From contig CAYURO010000012.1 of the NCBI GenBank assembly GCA_964447285.1, positions 1 to 64,000 of the forward strand: 64,000 bases of DNA, in the 5' to 3' direction. The notes beneath the pieces are model-generated. The model did no database searches. It worked only from the letters and a program-made list of their open reading frames with translations, and was not told where the DNA came from. The position numbers and the translations under genes are program-made. This document shows positions 38,987 to 47,085 of the stretch, piece by piece; position 1 is the first letter of the stretch, and the number at the start of each line of letters is the position of its first letter. The stretch comes from CAJBNH01 sp964447285 (GTDB taxonomy: Bacteria > Myxococcota_A > UBA9042).

Positions 38987-40008
38987 CGCTTTTTCCAGTC
39001 CAGCCGGCCCATCGCCACCGAGGCGCACGCCTTGGCAGTGGCCTGCGGCGGGTTGACGACCAGCACCGCGTACACGCCGCTGCCGGGAAGGGTCCATGCG
39101 GCGATCAGGTCCTGGGTCAGCACGCCCTTGCTCATTAGCTGGTCACCGCGAATCAGACCAAAGAACAGCGGGGTGTCGGTCGTCGTGAACTTCACCATCG
39201 CCACCAGGTCCGCCGTGCCGACGACCTGAGCCGACAGCACCAGCTTCTGGTCGGGTTCGAGGCAGATGTCGCGCTTGACGTCGATCGAGACCGGCAGGTC
39301 CTTGGGGCTGAAGGCATCCGTCAGGGCCGCGCCGCTGTTGCTGCGGGCGTCATCGACCACAGTCTTGGCCTGCCAAGCGGGCGTCGCGAACGACTGACGC
39401 AGCGCAAGATTGATCGCCTTGTTGATGCCCAGCAGGTTGCCGTCCATGTCATACAGCGGGCCACCGGACGAGCCGCTGGAGATGTCGGCACTGTGCACGA
39501 TGTTCTCTGCGCCCTTTTCACCCACGATGTTGGTGACCTCGCCGCTGTAGACCGACAGGCCCTGGCCGCCCGTATTGCCGATCGCCTGCACCTTGGTGCC
39601 GCGGAGCGACTTCGGGTCGTCCGGACGCTCGACCAGCTTGAGCTCGCCGACTTCCGACTGGCCGGAAACTTGCAGAACGGCGATGTCCAAGTCCTCGTTC
39701 AGCGAGAGGATCTTGTCGAACGTGTAGCTGGTGCCGTAGTCGTCCTTACCTTCCATCTTCAGCGCCTTGCCGGCGACGTGGGCGTTGGTCAGGATGGTGC
39801 GGTTGTCGAGCCAGACCGCGCTGCCGCTCCAACCGGCCTGCTGGATCTGCGTGCCGTCGAACTGGTAGCCGGCGGCGGTGACTTGCAGCGTCTGCTTGCG
39901 CCAGTCGATGCCACCACCGCACGCGGACGTGAGGGCGACAAGGACCAGCAGGGCCGACATCAGGACGGTGCGCAGCACAGGACTGGCTGCGAGACGACCA
40001 GAATTCAT
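38971..40008 (-). CDS. Trypsin-like (S1/HtrA-type) serine protease lipoprotein
   Basis: Predicted 345-residue exported protease. The signal MNSGRLAASPVLRTVLMSALLV... ends in ALTSAC, giving lipidated Cys30. The chymotrypsin-fold triad is complete: His77 in LTNAHV, Asp108 in NEDLDIAVLQV and Ser181 in SSGSSGGPLYD, with NLLGINKA after it as in S1C/HtrA enzymes. There is no PDZ domain; the last 110 residues form an unknown domain, reminiscent of domains that sense solutes (PGSGVYAVLVVNP). It is the first gene of the group trypsin, unknown exported protein, M48-like protease. A promoter-like pair lies at 40131-40159. Its 3' end has been tandemly triplicated. Confidence 0.9.
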   Translation of the reverse strand: MNSGRLAASPVLRTVLMSALLVLVALTSACGGGIDWRKQTLQVTAAGYQFDGTQIQQAGWSGSAVWLDNRTILTNAHVAGKALKMEGKDDYGTSYTFDKILSLNEDLDIAVLQVSGQSEVGELKLVERPDDPKSLRGTKVQAIGNTGGQGLSVYSGEVTNIVGEKGAENIVHSADISSGSSGGPLYDMDGNLLGINKAINLALRQSFATPAWQAKTVVDDARSNSGAALTDAFSPKDLPVSIDVKRDICLEPDQKLVLSAQVVGTADLVAMVKFTTTDTPLFFGLIRGDQLMSKGVLTQDLIAAWTLPGSGVYAVLVVNPPQATAKACASVAMGRLDWKKRISSK

Positions 40009-40347
40009 TGAGGTTCTCCCGGGGTTCAGTGCGAGTACCGTGCGCCATCCCCAAAATCGGGGGAATGCTGGCCGGGTCTTGCAAGGACGATGGAAAGTCG
40101 GACGAGAAGCGCCACACGATTGGTAAATCGGCTGTACCGCACATAGGACGCGGCGTCAACGCTTTCGATCTACGGCCGGGGCGCATGGGGGCGCAGTCCA
40201 GCGATTCGACAGCAGCCGCTGGGTGGGACAAGGGTGCCTCTGACCTCGTGCATTCCCAAGTCACCCCACCTAACGGGGTGGCGCGCGCCGTCGCATTTGC
40301 GGATAGGATGCGCCCCTTGCGGCCCGTTCCGCACCGAGATTGTCCCG
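40009..40347. other. Divergent intergenic region, trypsin-like gene / sulfatase gene
   Basis: 339 bp without a gene. On the minus strand TTGACG (40154-40159), a 17-bp spacer and TACAGC (40131-40136) give a plausible promoter for the protease group, leaving a 5' leader of about 115 nt. An inverted repeat CACCCC...GGGGTG (40262-40280) lies 67 bp before the sulfatase ATG. I see no convincing plus-strand promoter. Confidence 0.5.
40131..40159 (-). promoter_or_regulatory. Putative promoter of the trypsin / unknown / M48 group
   Basis: TTGACG with a 17-bp spacer and TACAGC on the minus strand; five of six in the -35, weaker in the -10. Confidence 0.45.
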
Positions 40348-42612
40348 ATGCCTGACGACCTTCCCCAGCCCGCACCTGCCACGCCCGCTGGCCGCTTCGA
40401 CACGGGGGGACTCGCGGTCTTGCGGGGCCAACGCCTGTCCGAGTGGGTGTCGGGTTTGGGTGCGCTGGCGACCCTTGCGCTGTTGCGGGTGGCAGTGGGT
40501 GCCGTGCAGCGCCTGGCGTTGTTGGCCCGTCCCGACGCGTTCGGGCAGCCGATGGTGAGCAAGCTCGAGTGGTATTGGTTCCACGCCATCGCCTTGGATG
40601 CGCTGGAGGCGGGGCTGCTGGCCTGCTTGCCCGCGCTGCTGTGGACGGTGGCCGTGGCGGTCACCGCGCCGGGGTCGCGGGCGCTGCGACGGCTGCGGCG
40701 GGTATCGGTGGCGTTGCTGATGGCGCTGCTGCTGCTGGTGACCTTGTGGGCGGCAGTGGACCACGAGGTGATGCGCTTCGTCGGCGCGCACCTGACGCCA
40801 GACTACGTCGAGACCTATGCCAACCCCGCGTCGATCTTCGAAGTCCTTCGCGCCCTGTGGACCGATCAGGGCGGCCCCTTCGTGCCTGTCGTGCTGCTGG
40901 TCGGGTCGCTGACGATCTCGTTTCTGGCGATGCGCAAGGCGCAGCGGGCGGCCTTGTCGATGCGGCAGGCGGCGCGGCGGATGCTGGGGTTCGGGGTGCT
41001 GGTGGCGACCAGCTGGATGCTGGTGAACGTGTGGTGGCCCGGTCAGTTCCGGCTGTGGCGCTTGGCGACGCCGGTGGAGCTGGTGTGGGGCGCCCTCGGG
41101 TCCGGCGCGCTGGTGCATCTGGACCCGGTCGAGGCGCGAAAGGCTGCTCAGGCCCACCGGGTGCGCTGGGCTCGGGGTCAGGGCCTGACCCAACCGCAGG
41201 CCGATGCAGCGTTTCCTCTGCCCGACTTTCCGCTGTACCACGCCACGCCGAACGTGCGCTGCCGGCTGGCGGCGGGGGGGCTGGTGCAGCTGGCTGCGGG
41301 CCTGAACTGCTCGGCGGATGCCGACCGGGACGGCGTGCCGTTGAGCCGCGACTGCGACGACGACGCGGCGCAAGTACACCCAGCCGCAACGGATCTTCCC
41401 GGCGACGGCGTGGATCAGAACTGTGACGGCGTGGACGCCCAGCCGTGGAACGTGGTCGTGCTGGTGCTCGAGTCGCACCGATCGATCAGCATCGGGCATG
41501 TCGGGACGACCAAGGACTCGTGGGCGCCGCAGCTGGACCGTCTGGCGGCGACCGGCGTGTCGTGGGCGCGGGGCAGCTCGAACGGTGTGCCGACCATTGC
41601 GACTTTCATGGCGCTGCATGCCTCGCTGTTGCCGCATCCCGACGTGTATGTCGCCACTCGCTTCGTTGCGGCAGGCATCGTTGGGTTGCCCGATGTTCTG
41701 CGGCGACGCGGGTATTTCACGGCGTTCTTCTCGGCAGCCGACCCGGCGTGGGACAATCAGACGCCGTGGCTCGCCCGCTGGTACGACCACATCGACTTCG
41801 ACCGCTCGCGGGAATCGGACGCGGCGATGTTGCAGCACATGCGGACCTGGCTCTCCCGCGACCGGCTGACGGAAGGGCGTGATGCGCAAGGTCACATCCG
41901 GCCGTTCTTTGCGATGGCGTTCACCCGCAACAACCACTTTCCGTTCCCACGCGACGAGGGCGTTGGCACGACGGGGCCCGATACGATGGCCGCGCGGATG
42001 CGCGACACGATGCGCTACACCGATCACCACATGGCGGCGCTGATCGACGGCCTGCGGGGCGAGCCCTGGTTTGACCACACGGTCTTTGTCATCACGGGGG
42101 ACCACGGCTTTCCGCTGGGGGAGCACGGCAACCTGCGCTTGCACGAGACCGCCCACGTTGCGGCGACGGGCGTGCCGATCGTGATCCTGGGCAATCATCC
42201 CAAGCTGTTGCGCCTGGGGCGGGGCTTGCGACCCGAGCCGGCGAGCCACATCGATCTGGCGCCCACAATCTTGGATTTGCTGGGGATCGACGGCTCCGGT
42301 GCGTGGATGGGCCGGTCGCTGGCGGGGCCCGGCGTGGGCGAGTCGCTGACCGTTGCGCGCGGCGGCTGGGCGCTGGAGCGCGGTCGGGAGCGGGCGATTG
42401 TGTTGCCGCAGTCATGGCAGCAGGTTGACGGCGTGACGCTGTACGATCGGCTGGCAGATCCCTTGGAGGTTCGCCCACTTGCGGACCCCGCTGGGCATGG
42501 GCGGGCGCTGGCCGCAGAGGTTGCGCGGGCCGCGCGCTGGATGGCGTGGCTGTACGAAAGAGACCGGCTGTGGCCGCCGCAGGCGAGGCCTGTCGCGCGC
42601 AAGCAGCCGTGA
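40348..42612 (+). CDS. Membrane sulfatase/phosphoglycerol-transferase-type protein with MopE-like insert
   Basis: Predicted 754-residue inner-membrane protein of the LTA synthase/alkaline-phosphatase superfamily. About five transmembrane helices fill residues 30-235. The extracytoplasmic catalytic domain starts at WNVVVLVLESH (metal-binding Glu375), has a SSNGVPTIATFM segment holding the likely nucleophile (Thr or Ser), then FTRNNHFPF and VITGDHGFPLGEH (Asp/His metal ligands). Between membrane part and catalytic domain, residues 320-365 read as a MopE-like calcium/copper-type motif: DADRDG, RDCDDD, VHPAATDLPGDG and DQNCDGVD. I know of this motif as a free-standing or repeat module of surface proteins, not as part of this enzyme class. 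Likely activity: transfer of a phospho-alcohol group to an envelope polymer, or sulfatase. No strong ribosome site. It ends 3 bp before the convergent hydrolase. Confidence 0.85.
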   Translation: MPDDLPQPAPATPAGRFDTGGLAVLRGQRLSEWVSGLGALATLALLRVAVGAVQRLALLARPDAFGQPMVSKLEWYWFHAIALDALEAGLLACLPALLWTVAVAVTAPGSRALRRLRRVSVALLMALLLLVTLWAAVDHEVMRFVGAHLTPDYVETYANPASIFEVLRALWTDQGGPFVPVVLLVGSLTISFLAMRKAQRAALSMRQAARRMLGFGVLVATSWMLVNVWWPGQFRLWRLATPVELVWGALGSGALVHLDPVEARKAAQAHRVRWARGQGLTQPQADAAFPLPDFPLYHATPNVRCRLAAGGLVQLAAGLNCSADADRDGVPLSRDCDDDAAQVHPAATDLPGDGVDQNCDGVDAQPWNVVVLVLESHRSISIGHVGTTKDSWAPQLDRLAATGVSWARGSSNGVPTIATFMALHASLLPHPDVYVATRFVAAGIVGLPDVLRRRGYFTAFFSAADPAWDNQTPWLARWYDHIDFDRSRESDAAMLQHMRTWLSRDRLTEGRDAQGHIRPFFAMAFTRNNHFPFPRDEGVGTTGPDTMAARMRDTMRYTDHHMAALIDGLRGEPWFDHTVFVITGDHGFPLGEHGNLRLHETAHVAATGVPIVILGNHPKLLRLGRGLRPEPASHIDLAPTILDLLGIDGSGAWMGRSLAGPGVGESLTVARGGWALERGRERAIVLPQSWQQVDGVTLYDRLADPLEVRPLADPAGHGRALAAEVARAARWMAWLYERDRLWPPQARPVARKQP

Positions 42613-42615
42613 CGT

Positions 42616-43527
42616 TCAAACGGTCGATCGCGCGAACCCCAGACGTTCCTTCAGGAAGCGCTGCACCCGGCCGTGGATCAGACCGGGGAACTCGAGTGGC
42701 GTGTAGTGCGAGCCCCCGGCGATCTCCAGCAGCTCGGCCTTCGGAATGCGCGCGGCCATTTCGCGGCTCTGCGAGATCGGCGTGAACAGGTCGCGGTCCC
42801 CGGAGACGACCAGTGTCGGCCGGTCGACAAACGGCAGCAGCGCCTCCGTACAGTGCTCACCCAGCGCGTTCAGCGTCGCCATGTAGCGCGGCATGTGCAG
42901 CATGGCGACCTGCTCGGCCAGTGTGACGAACATCTCCTCGTCCAACGTGTCCCCGACCAAACCCACCAGCCTCAAGGTCCGCAGGGCGGCGCGGGTGCGG
43001 GCCATGCGGCGAGCGACCGGCTGCAGCGGCTCGGCCAGCGGCGCGATCGACTGCAAGGCGCGCATGATTGCAGGGATATAGGGCACGACCGGTGACTTGC
43101 CGAGCAGCGGCGCGAATGCGGTTGCAAAGGGCTTGCCGTATGTTCCGTTGACCAACACCAGGCCCAGCACACGGTCGGCGTGTTGGCGGTAGAACTCGAA
43201 CACGACCTGCACCCCCATCGACCAGCCGACCAGCACTGCTTGGTCGACGCCGAAGTGGTCCAGCACGGCCTGCAGATCGTCGACTTGGGCGCGCACCGTG
43301 TAGTCGCTGCCGGTCGCGCAAGGCCCGGAGTGGTACAGCCCGCGGTAGTCCCAGCTGAGGATGCGGTGGTTTGTGCCGAAGTCCTCGATGAAGTACCGCC
43401 AGGCGTCGATGTTGCCGCCCAGACCGTTGGCGAGCATCAGCACGGGCCCGGGACCGGCGCCGCACTCGTACACGGCCAGCTGGGTGCCATCGCGGGCCGA
43501 GATGCGCGACTCGTGGATCGGGATCAT
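42616..43527 (-). CDS. Alpha/beta hydrolase
   Basis: Predicted 303-residue cytoplasmic hydrolase of the alpha/beta fold. The oxyanion-side motif is ANGLGGNIDAW, the nucleophile elbow GWSMG (Ser103), the acid likely Asp in VSGDRDLFTP and the base His in GGSHYTPLEFP. The substrate is not predictable; an esterase or lactonase role is possible. AGGAG lies 7 bp before ATG 43527. It follows D-aminoacyl-tRNA deacylase by 16 bp on the same strand, so they are probably co-transcribed. Confidence 0.9.
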   Translation of the reverse strand: MIPIHESRISARDGTQLAVYECGAGPGPVLMLANGLGGNIDAWRYFIEDFGTNHRILSWDYRGLYHSGPCATGSDYTVRAQVDDLQAVLDHFGVDQAVLVGWSMGVQVVFEFYRQHADRVLGLVLVNGTYGKPFATAFAPLLGKSPVVPYIPAIMRALQSIAPLAEPLQPVARRMARTRAALRTLRLVGLVGDTLDEEMFVTLAEQVAMLHMPRYMATLNALGEHCTEALLPFVDRPTLVVSGDRDLFTPISQSREMAARIPKAELLEIAGGSHYTPLEFPGLIHGRVQRFLKERLGFARSTV

Positions 43528-43543
43528 CGGAAGACTCCTTGCG

Positions 43544-44008
43544 TCAGAATACCTTTTTGGTGTCCAGCAGGATCGTCACCGGCCCCTGGTTGCACAGCGA
43601 CACCGCCATGTCGGCGGCGAACACGCCCTCCGCAACCCGCAGCCCCGCCGTGCGCAAGCCGACGGCCACCTGCTCGACCCGCCGCCGGGCCTCGACGGGT
43701 TCCATTGCCGTGATGAAAGCCGGCCGCTTGCCGCGCCTGACGTCGCCGTGCAGCGTGAACTGACTGATCAGCAACACCTCGCCGCCCGTCTGCACCACGT
43801 CCACGTTCATGCGGCCACCCGCGTCGGGAAAGATGCGCAGTCCTGCGAGCTTGTCGACCATTGCCGTCACGTCCGCGTCGCCGTCGTCGTGGCCCACCGA
43901 CAAGAGCACGCACAGCCCGAACGGCTTGCCAGCGCCGCCGATCGCGCCCACCACCTGTCCATCGACCGCGACGGATGCCTCGCTGACCCTTTGCACGACT
44001 GCCCGCAC
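43544..44008 (-). CDS. dtd: D-aminoacyl-tRNA deacylase
   Basis: Predicted 154-residue homodimeric enzyme that removes D-amino acids (and glycine from tRNA-Ala) from mischarged tRNA. It starts at GTG 44008 with a perfect AGGAGGT and 5-bp spacer, giving the standard VRAVVQRVSEASV opening; the frame open to 44125 adds non-homologous residues. The two signature motifs are SQFTL at 82-86 and the Gly-cisPro motif NQGPVT (Gly142-Pro143) near the end. The usual SQFTLYAD reads SQFTLHGD here. The length is normal for the family. A hydrolase gene follows closely. Confidence 0.95.
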   Translation of the reverse strand: MRAVVQRVSEASVAVDGQVVGAIGGAGKPFGLCVLLSVGHDDGDADVTAMVDKLAGLRIFPDAGGRMNVDVVQTGGEVLLISQFTLHGDVRRGKRPAFITAMEPVEARRRVEQVAVGLRTAGLRVAEGVFAADMAVSLCNQGPVTILLDTKKVF

Positions 44009-44168
44009 GCGTGACCTCCTTTCTGCAGATCCGGTCCCGCCTGCTTGCGCGGTTCCTAGGCTCGCCTCCATAATCCCCTGCTGCGATTTCGGCCAGTCCC
44101 CGTGCGGTCCCGGCCGGAACCTCATCTTGTTCTCGCCGGTTGCGCAAGGCCGGCCGCGGGGTTGCCCG

Positions 44169-45347
44169 ATGCCCTTCGACCTCGCTCAGGCCGCCCGAAC
44201 GGTTCGCCGCCGCTATAGCGACGCGATCGGTTTTCGCCAGACGCTGCTGGACCTTCTGTTCGCTGCCGGTTGCAGTGTACGCGAGCAGGCCGTGGCGCTG
44301 GAGCACGGTGATGCCGTGTTCGTACGGACGTCCGGTCCCGCGGCGCCAGTCGGCGGTCCCCCGTTGGTGCTCGTCGCCGTCGATCTCGACCCCCCTTCGT
44401 CGCTGACGCTGCTGCCCGACCGCCCCGCGGCGTGGCCGGTGCCGCTTGCTTCGCTGGGTGGTCCGGCAGTTGCGATCGGTTGGCTCGCGGCCCTGCACGC
44501 GCTGCTGCACTCGAATCGTCAGCGACCATGGGAGGTTGTGTTCGTCCGCGGTCCCGCGCTGGGGCTGGCCGCCGACCTGCGCGCCATGCTGCAAGGCTTG
44601 CCGGGCGATGCGGAGGTGGTCCAGATCGTGCCCGGGCTGCCCGCAGGCGCTGTTCCGGGTGTCGCGCCATTGGACTTGGTTCGACTGGATCTCGTCCGTC
44701 CTCGCAACATTTGGCGTTTTCCTGCGTGCGACCACACTTGGTCCGTGACGGCCATGTTGACCGATGGCGACGCGCTGCCGCGGTTGCGGACGCTGCTGGC
44801 GGGTCTTGGCGCGGGCGCAGCGTGGACGCTGCACGACCTGCACCTTCAGCCCGGTCGCACGGCGCACCTGTCGGCCGTTCTGCGGACTTCGGTGCCGCTG
44901 CCGCAAGACTTGGCCTTTACCGTGCGCGAGCTGGAGGCCGAGCAGCGGTTGCTCTTCCCGGTCAACGACGCCCTCTCCGGCTTGGCGCATCTGTCTGCTT
45001 TGCCTGCGGATTTGGTTCGCGGGCTGGCAGCACCGCTGCACGCGGAGGTCATGCCCGACGGCTTGACGGTACACGCATTGGTCGCCGGGGCCGTCGACAT
45101 CGACGCGCTGCCGGACCGCGTGGGGCCCCTGTCGCTGCAGTGGGACGTGGGCGAGCTGACGCGGCGCACTCCGGCGGCCGATCTGGACGTGGCCGATGCA
45201 CAGGCGGTGCAAGGTCCGCTGCCGGCTGGAGCTGAGCGCGCCGCAACAGTCTGGCGCATCCCCTGCCTGGAAGCCGACGACGAGGCCGTCGAATTGGCCC
45301 ACGCCATCGGACAGTTGCTGCGCGCCCCGGCGACTCATCCGGCGTGA
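44169..45347 (+). CDS. Uncharacterised protein, possible degenerate M20-type peptidase
   Basis: Predicted 392-residue cytoplasmic protein. ATG 44169 is the first good start; the frame open from 43809 lies over dtd. There is no signal or membrane helix. The layout (an N-terminal helix, LVLVAVDLDPP, a middle CDHTWSVTAMLTDGDALPRLRTLLAGL segment, then a tail WRIPCLEADDEAVELAHAIGQLL) recalls M20/DapE-type peptidases with their inserted dimerisation domain. I cannot find the His/Asp/Glu metal ligands, so if related it is catalytically dead. It is followed after 7 bp by the COG2509-type flavoprotein on the same strand, so the two are co-transcribed. Confidence in the gene is high, in the family low. 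Confidence 0.75.
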   Translation: MPFDLAQAARTVRRRYSDAIGFRQTLLDLLFAAGCSVREQAVALEHGDAVFVRTSGPAAPVGGPPLVLVAVDLDPPSSLTLLPDRPAAWPVPLASLGGPAVAIGWLAALHALLHSNRQRPWEVVFVRGPALGLAADLRAMLQGLPGDAEVVQIVPGLPAGAVPGVAPLDLVRLDLVRPRNIWRFPACDHTWSVTAMLTDGDALPRLRTLLAGLGAGAAWTLHDLHLQPGRTAHLSAVLRTSVPLPQDLAFTVRELEAEQRLLFPVNDALSGLAHLSALPADLVRGLAAPLHAEVMPDGLTVHALVAGAVDIDALPDRVGPLSLQWDVGELTRRTPAADLDVADAQAVQGPLPAGAERAATVWRIPCLEADDEAVELAHAIGQLLRAPATHPA

Positions 45348-45354
45348 GGCCAGC

Positions 45355-47076
45355 TTGAAGACCGTTGACCTCCGCCTTCCCCTCGACCCCGCCGGACCCG
45401 CGCCCGGTGACGGGGACCCCGTGTTGGTGCGCGCCGTGGCTCTTGCGCTTGGTCTGCGTCCGGGCGACCTGACGACGGTTGTTGTCCGCAAGCGCTCGCT
45501 GGACCTGCGCCGTCGTCGTGAGCCAGCTTGGGTGTTGCGCTGTGACGCCTTCCTGACGGGGGACGTGCCGCCCGACGGGTCGCTGCCGGCGCTGCTGCGG
45601 CCTCTCAAACTGGCCAGAAAGATCGAAGGGTTACGGCCGATCGTGGTAGGGTCGGGCCCTGCAGGCCTGTTCGCAGCGCTGGCGTTTGCCGACGCGGGAG
45701 TGGCCTGCACGCTGGTCGAGCGGGGCGGCGCCGTCGAGGACCGCAACCTGCATGTGCGCGACCTGCGCGTCGACGGTCGCCTCAACCCGGAGTCGAACCT
45801 GTGCTACGGCGAAGGCGGCGCGGGGACGTATTCGGACGGCAAGCTGTACACGCGCTCCAAGCACCCGCTGGTCCGGCAGGTCTACGAGCGGCTGGTGGCG
45901 TTGGGGGCCAGTCGCGAGATCCTCGTGCAAGCGCACCCGCACATCGGCACGAACCGCCTGATTCCGCTGATGAAGCTGCTGCGGGCGGCGCTGCGCGAGG
46001 CAGGGCACACGCTGGAGTTCGGCGCCCGCGTCGACGACCTGCTGATCGAGCGCAGCGGCCCCCGCCCCCACGTGGTCGGCGTGCGTCTGGCCGACGGGCG
46101 CGAGCTGCGCGGCGGTCCGGTGTTGCTGGCGACCGGCCACTCGGCGCGCGACACCTACGCGATGCTGGCCCGTCACGGAATCACCATGCAGCGCAAGGAC
46201 TTTGCGATCGGCGCCCGCGTCGAGCACCCCCAAGACCTGATCGACGAGGTGCAGCTGGGACCGCTTGCGGGCAGCCCTGCCATCGGACCGGCGGAGTACT
46301 TTCTGGCGCAGACGGTGACGGGAGGGCGCGGCGTCTATTCGTTCTGCATGTGCCCGGGCGGGTTCGTGTTGCCGTCGCCCACCGCGCTGGAGCACCTCAA
46401 CGTCAACGGCATGTCGAATGCCAACCGAGGGTCTACGTTCGCGAATGCCGCCTGGGTGACACAGGTGGCGGCCAATGACTTCTTCCTCGAGCACCCGGGC
46501 GACCTGGACGACGACCCCCGGTTCGGCGCACACGTGGCGGGCGGCGCGCTGGTCGGTCTGGCGCTGCAAGGGGCGCTCGAGCGGGCGACCTTCCTGGCCG
46601 GCGGTGGTGGCTATCGGGCACCGGCGCAACGGCTGGTCGACTTCGTGGCCGAGCGGGACTCTGCGGATCTGCCTGAGAAATCGACCTACCGCCCCGGCGT
46701 GACGCCTGCGCGTCTGGACCGCCTGCTGCCCTCGCGGATTGTGCGGGCGCTGCAGCAAGGCGCGCGGCAGGTCGACCGTCACCAGCTGCGTGGCTACCTG
46801 TCCCAAGAGGCGATGATCGTGGGGGTCGAGACCACGACCTCTTCGCCTGTGCGCGTGGTGCGCGGTGTCGATCGCCAGTCGGTCAGCCACGAGGGGCTGT
46901 ACCCCTGTGCAGAAGGCGCGGGGTACGCGGGCGGGATCGTGTCGTCGGCGATCGACGGGATGGTCAGCGCGTATGCGGTGTTGGCGGCGGCGGGCGTGGT
47001 GTTGGCGGCGGACATTCCCGCCGGTGTGTTGCCTGTTCCGGGGGACCCGCGCGGACCGGAACCTGAGGCGGACTAG
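45355..47076 (+). CDS. FAD-dependent oxidoreductase of COG2509 type
   Basis: Predicted 573-residue flavoprotein. The start is TTG 45355 with GTGAGG 5 bp upstream, 7 bp after the preceding stop. The N-terminal 95 residues form the small domain typical of this family (VRKRSLDLRRRREPAWVLRC). The FAD Rossmann motif is IVVGSGPAGLFAALAFADAG, followed by VERGGAVEDR and LCYGEGGAGTYSDGKLYTR, a family hallmark, then HIGTNRL, ATGHSARDTY and a C-terminal FAD motif EGAGYAGGIVSSAIDG. COG2509 proteins are conserved but have no established substrate. Probably cytoplasmic. It ends 9 bp from the convergent HD-domain gene. Confidence 0.9.
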   Translation: MKTVDLRLPLDPAGPAPGDGDPVLVRAVALALGLRPGDLTTVVVRKRSLDLRRRREPAWVLRCDAFLTGDVPPDGSLPALLRPLKLARKIEGLRPIVVGSGPAGLFAALAFADAGVACTLVERGGAVEDRNLHVRDLRVDGRLNPESNLCYGEGGAGTYSDGKLYTRSKHPLVRQVYERLVALGASREILVQAHPHIGTNRLIPLMKLLRAALREAGHTLEFGARVDDLLIERSGPRPHVVGVRLADGRELRGGPVLLATGHSARDTYAMLARHGITMQRKDFAIGARVEHPQDLIDEVQLGPLAGSPAIGPAEYFLAQTVTGGRGVYSFCMCPGGFVLPSPTALEHLNVNGMSNANRGSTFANAAWVTQVAANDFFLEHPGDLDDDPRFGAHVAGGALVGLALQGALERATFLAGGGGYRAPAQRLVDFVAERDSADLPEKSTYRPGVTPARLDRLLPSRIVRALQQGARQVDRHQLRGYLSQEAMIVGVETTTSSPVRVVRGVDRQSVSHEGLYPCAEGAGYAGGIVSSAIDGMVSAYAVLAAAGVVLAADIPAGVLPVPGDPRGPEPEAD

Positions 47077-47085
47077 CGCGGTTGG

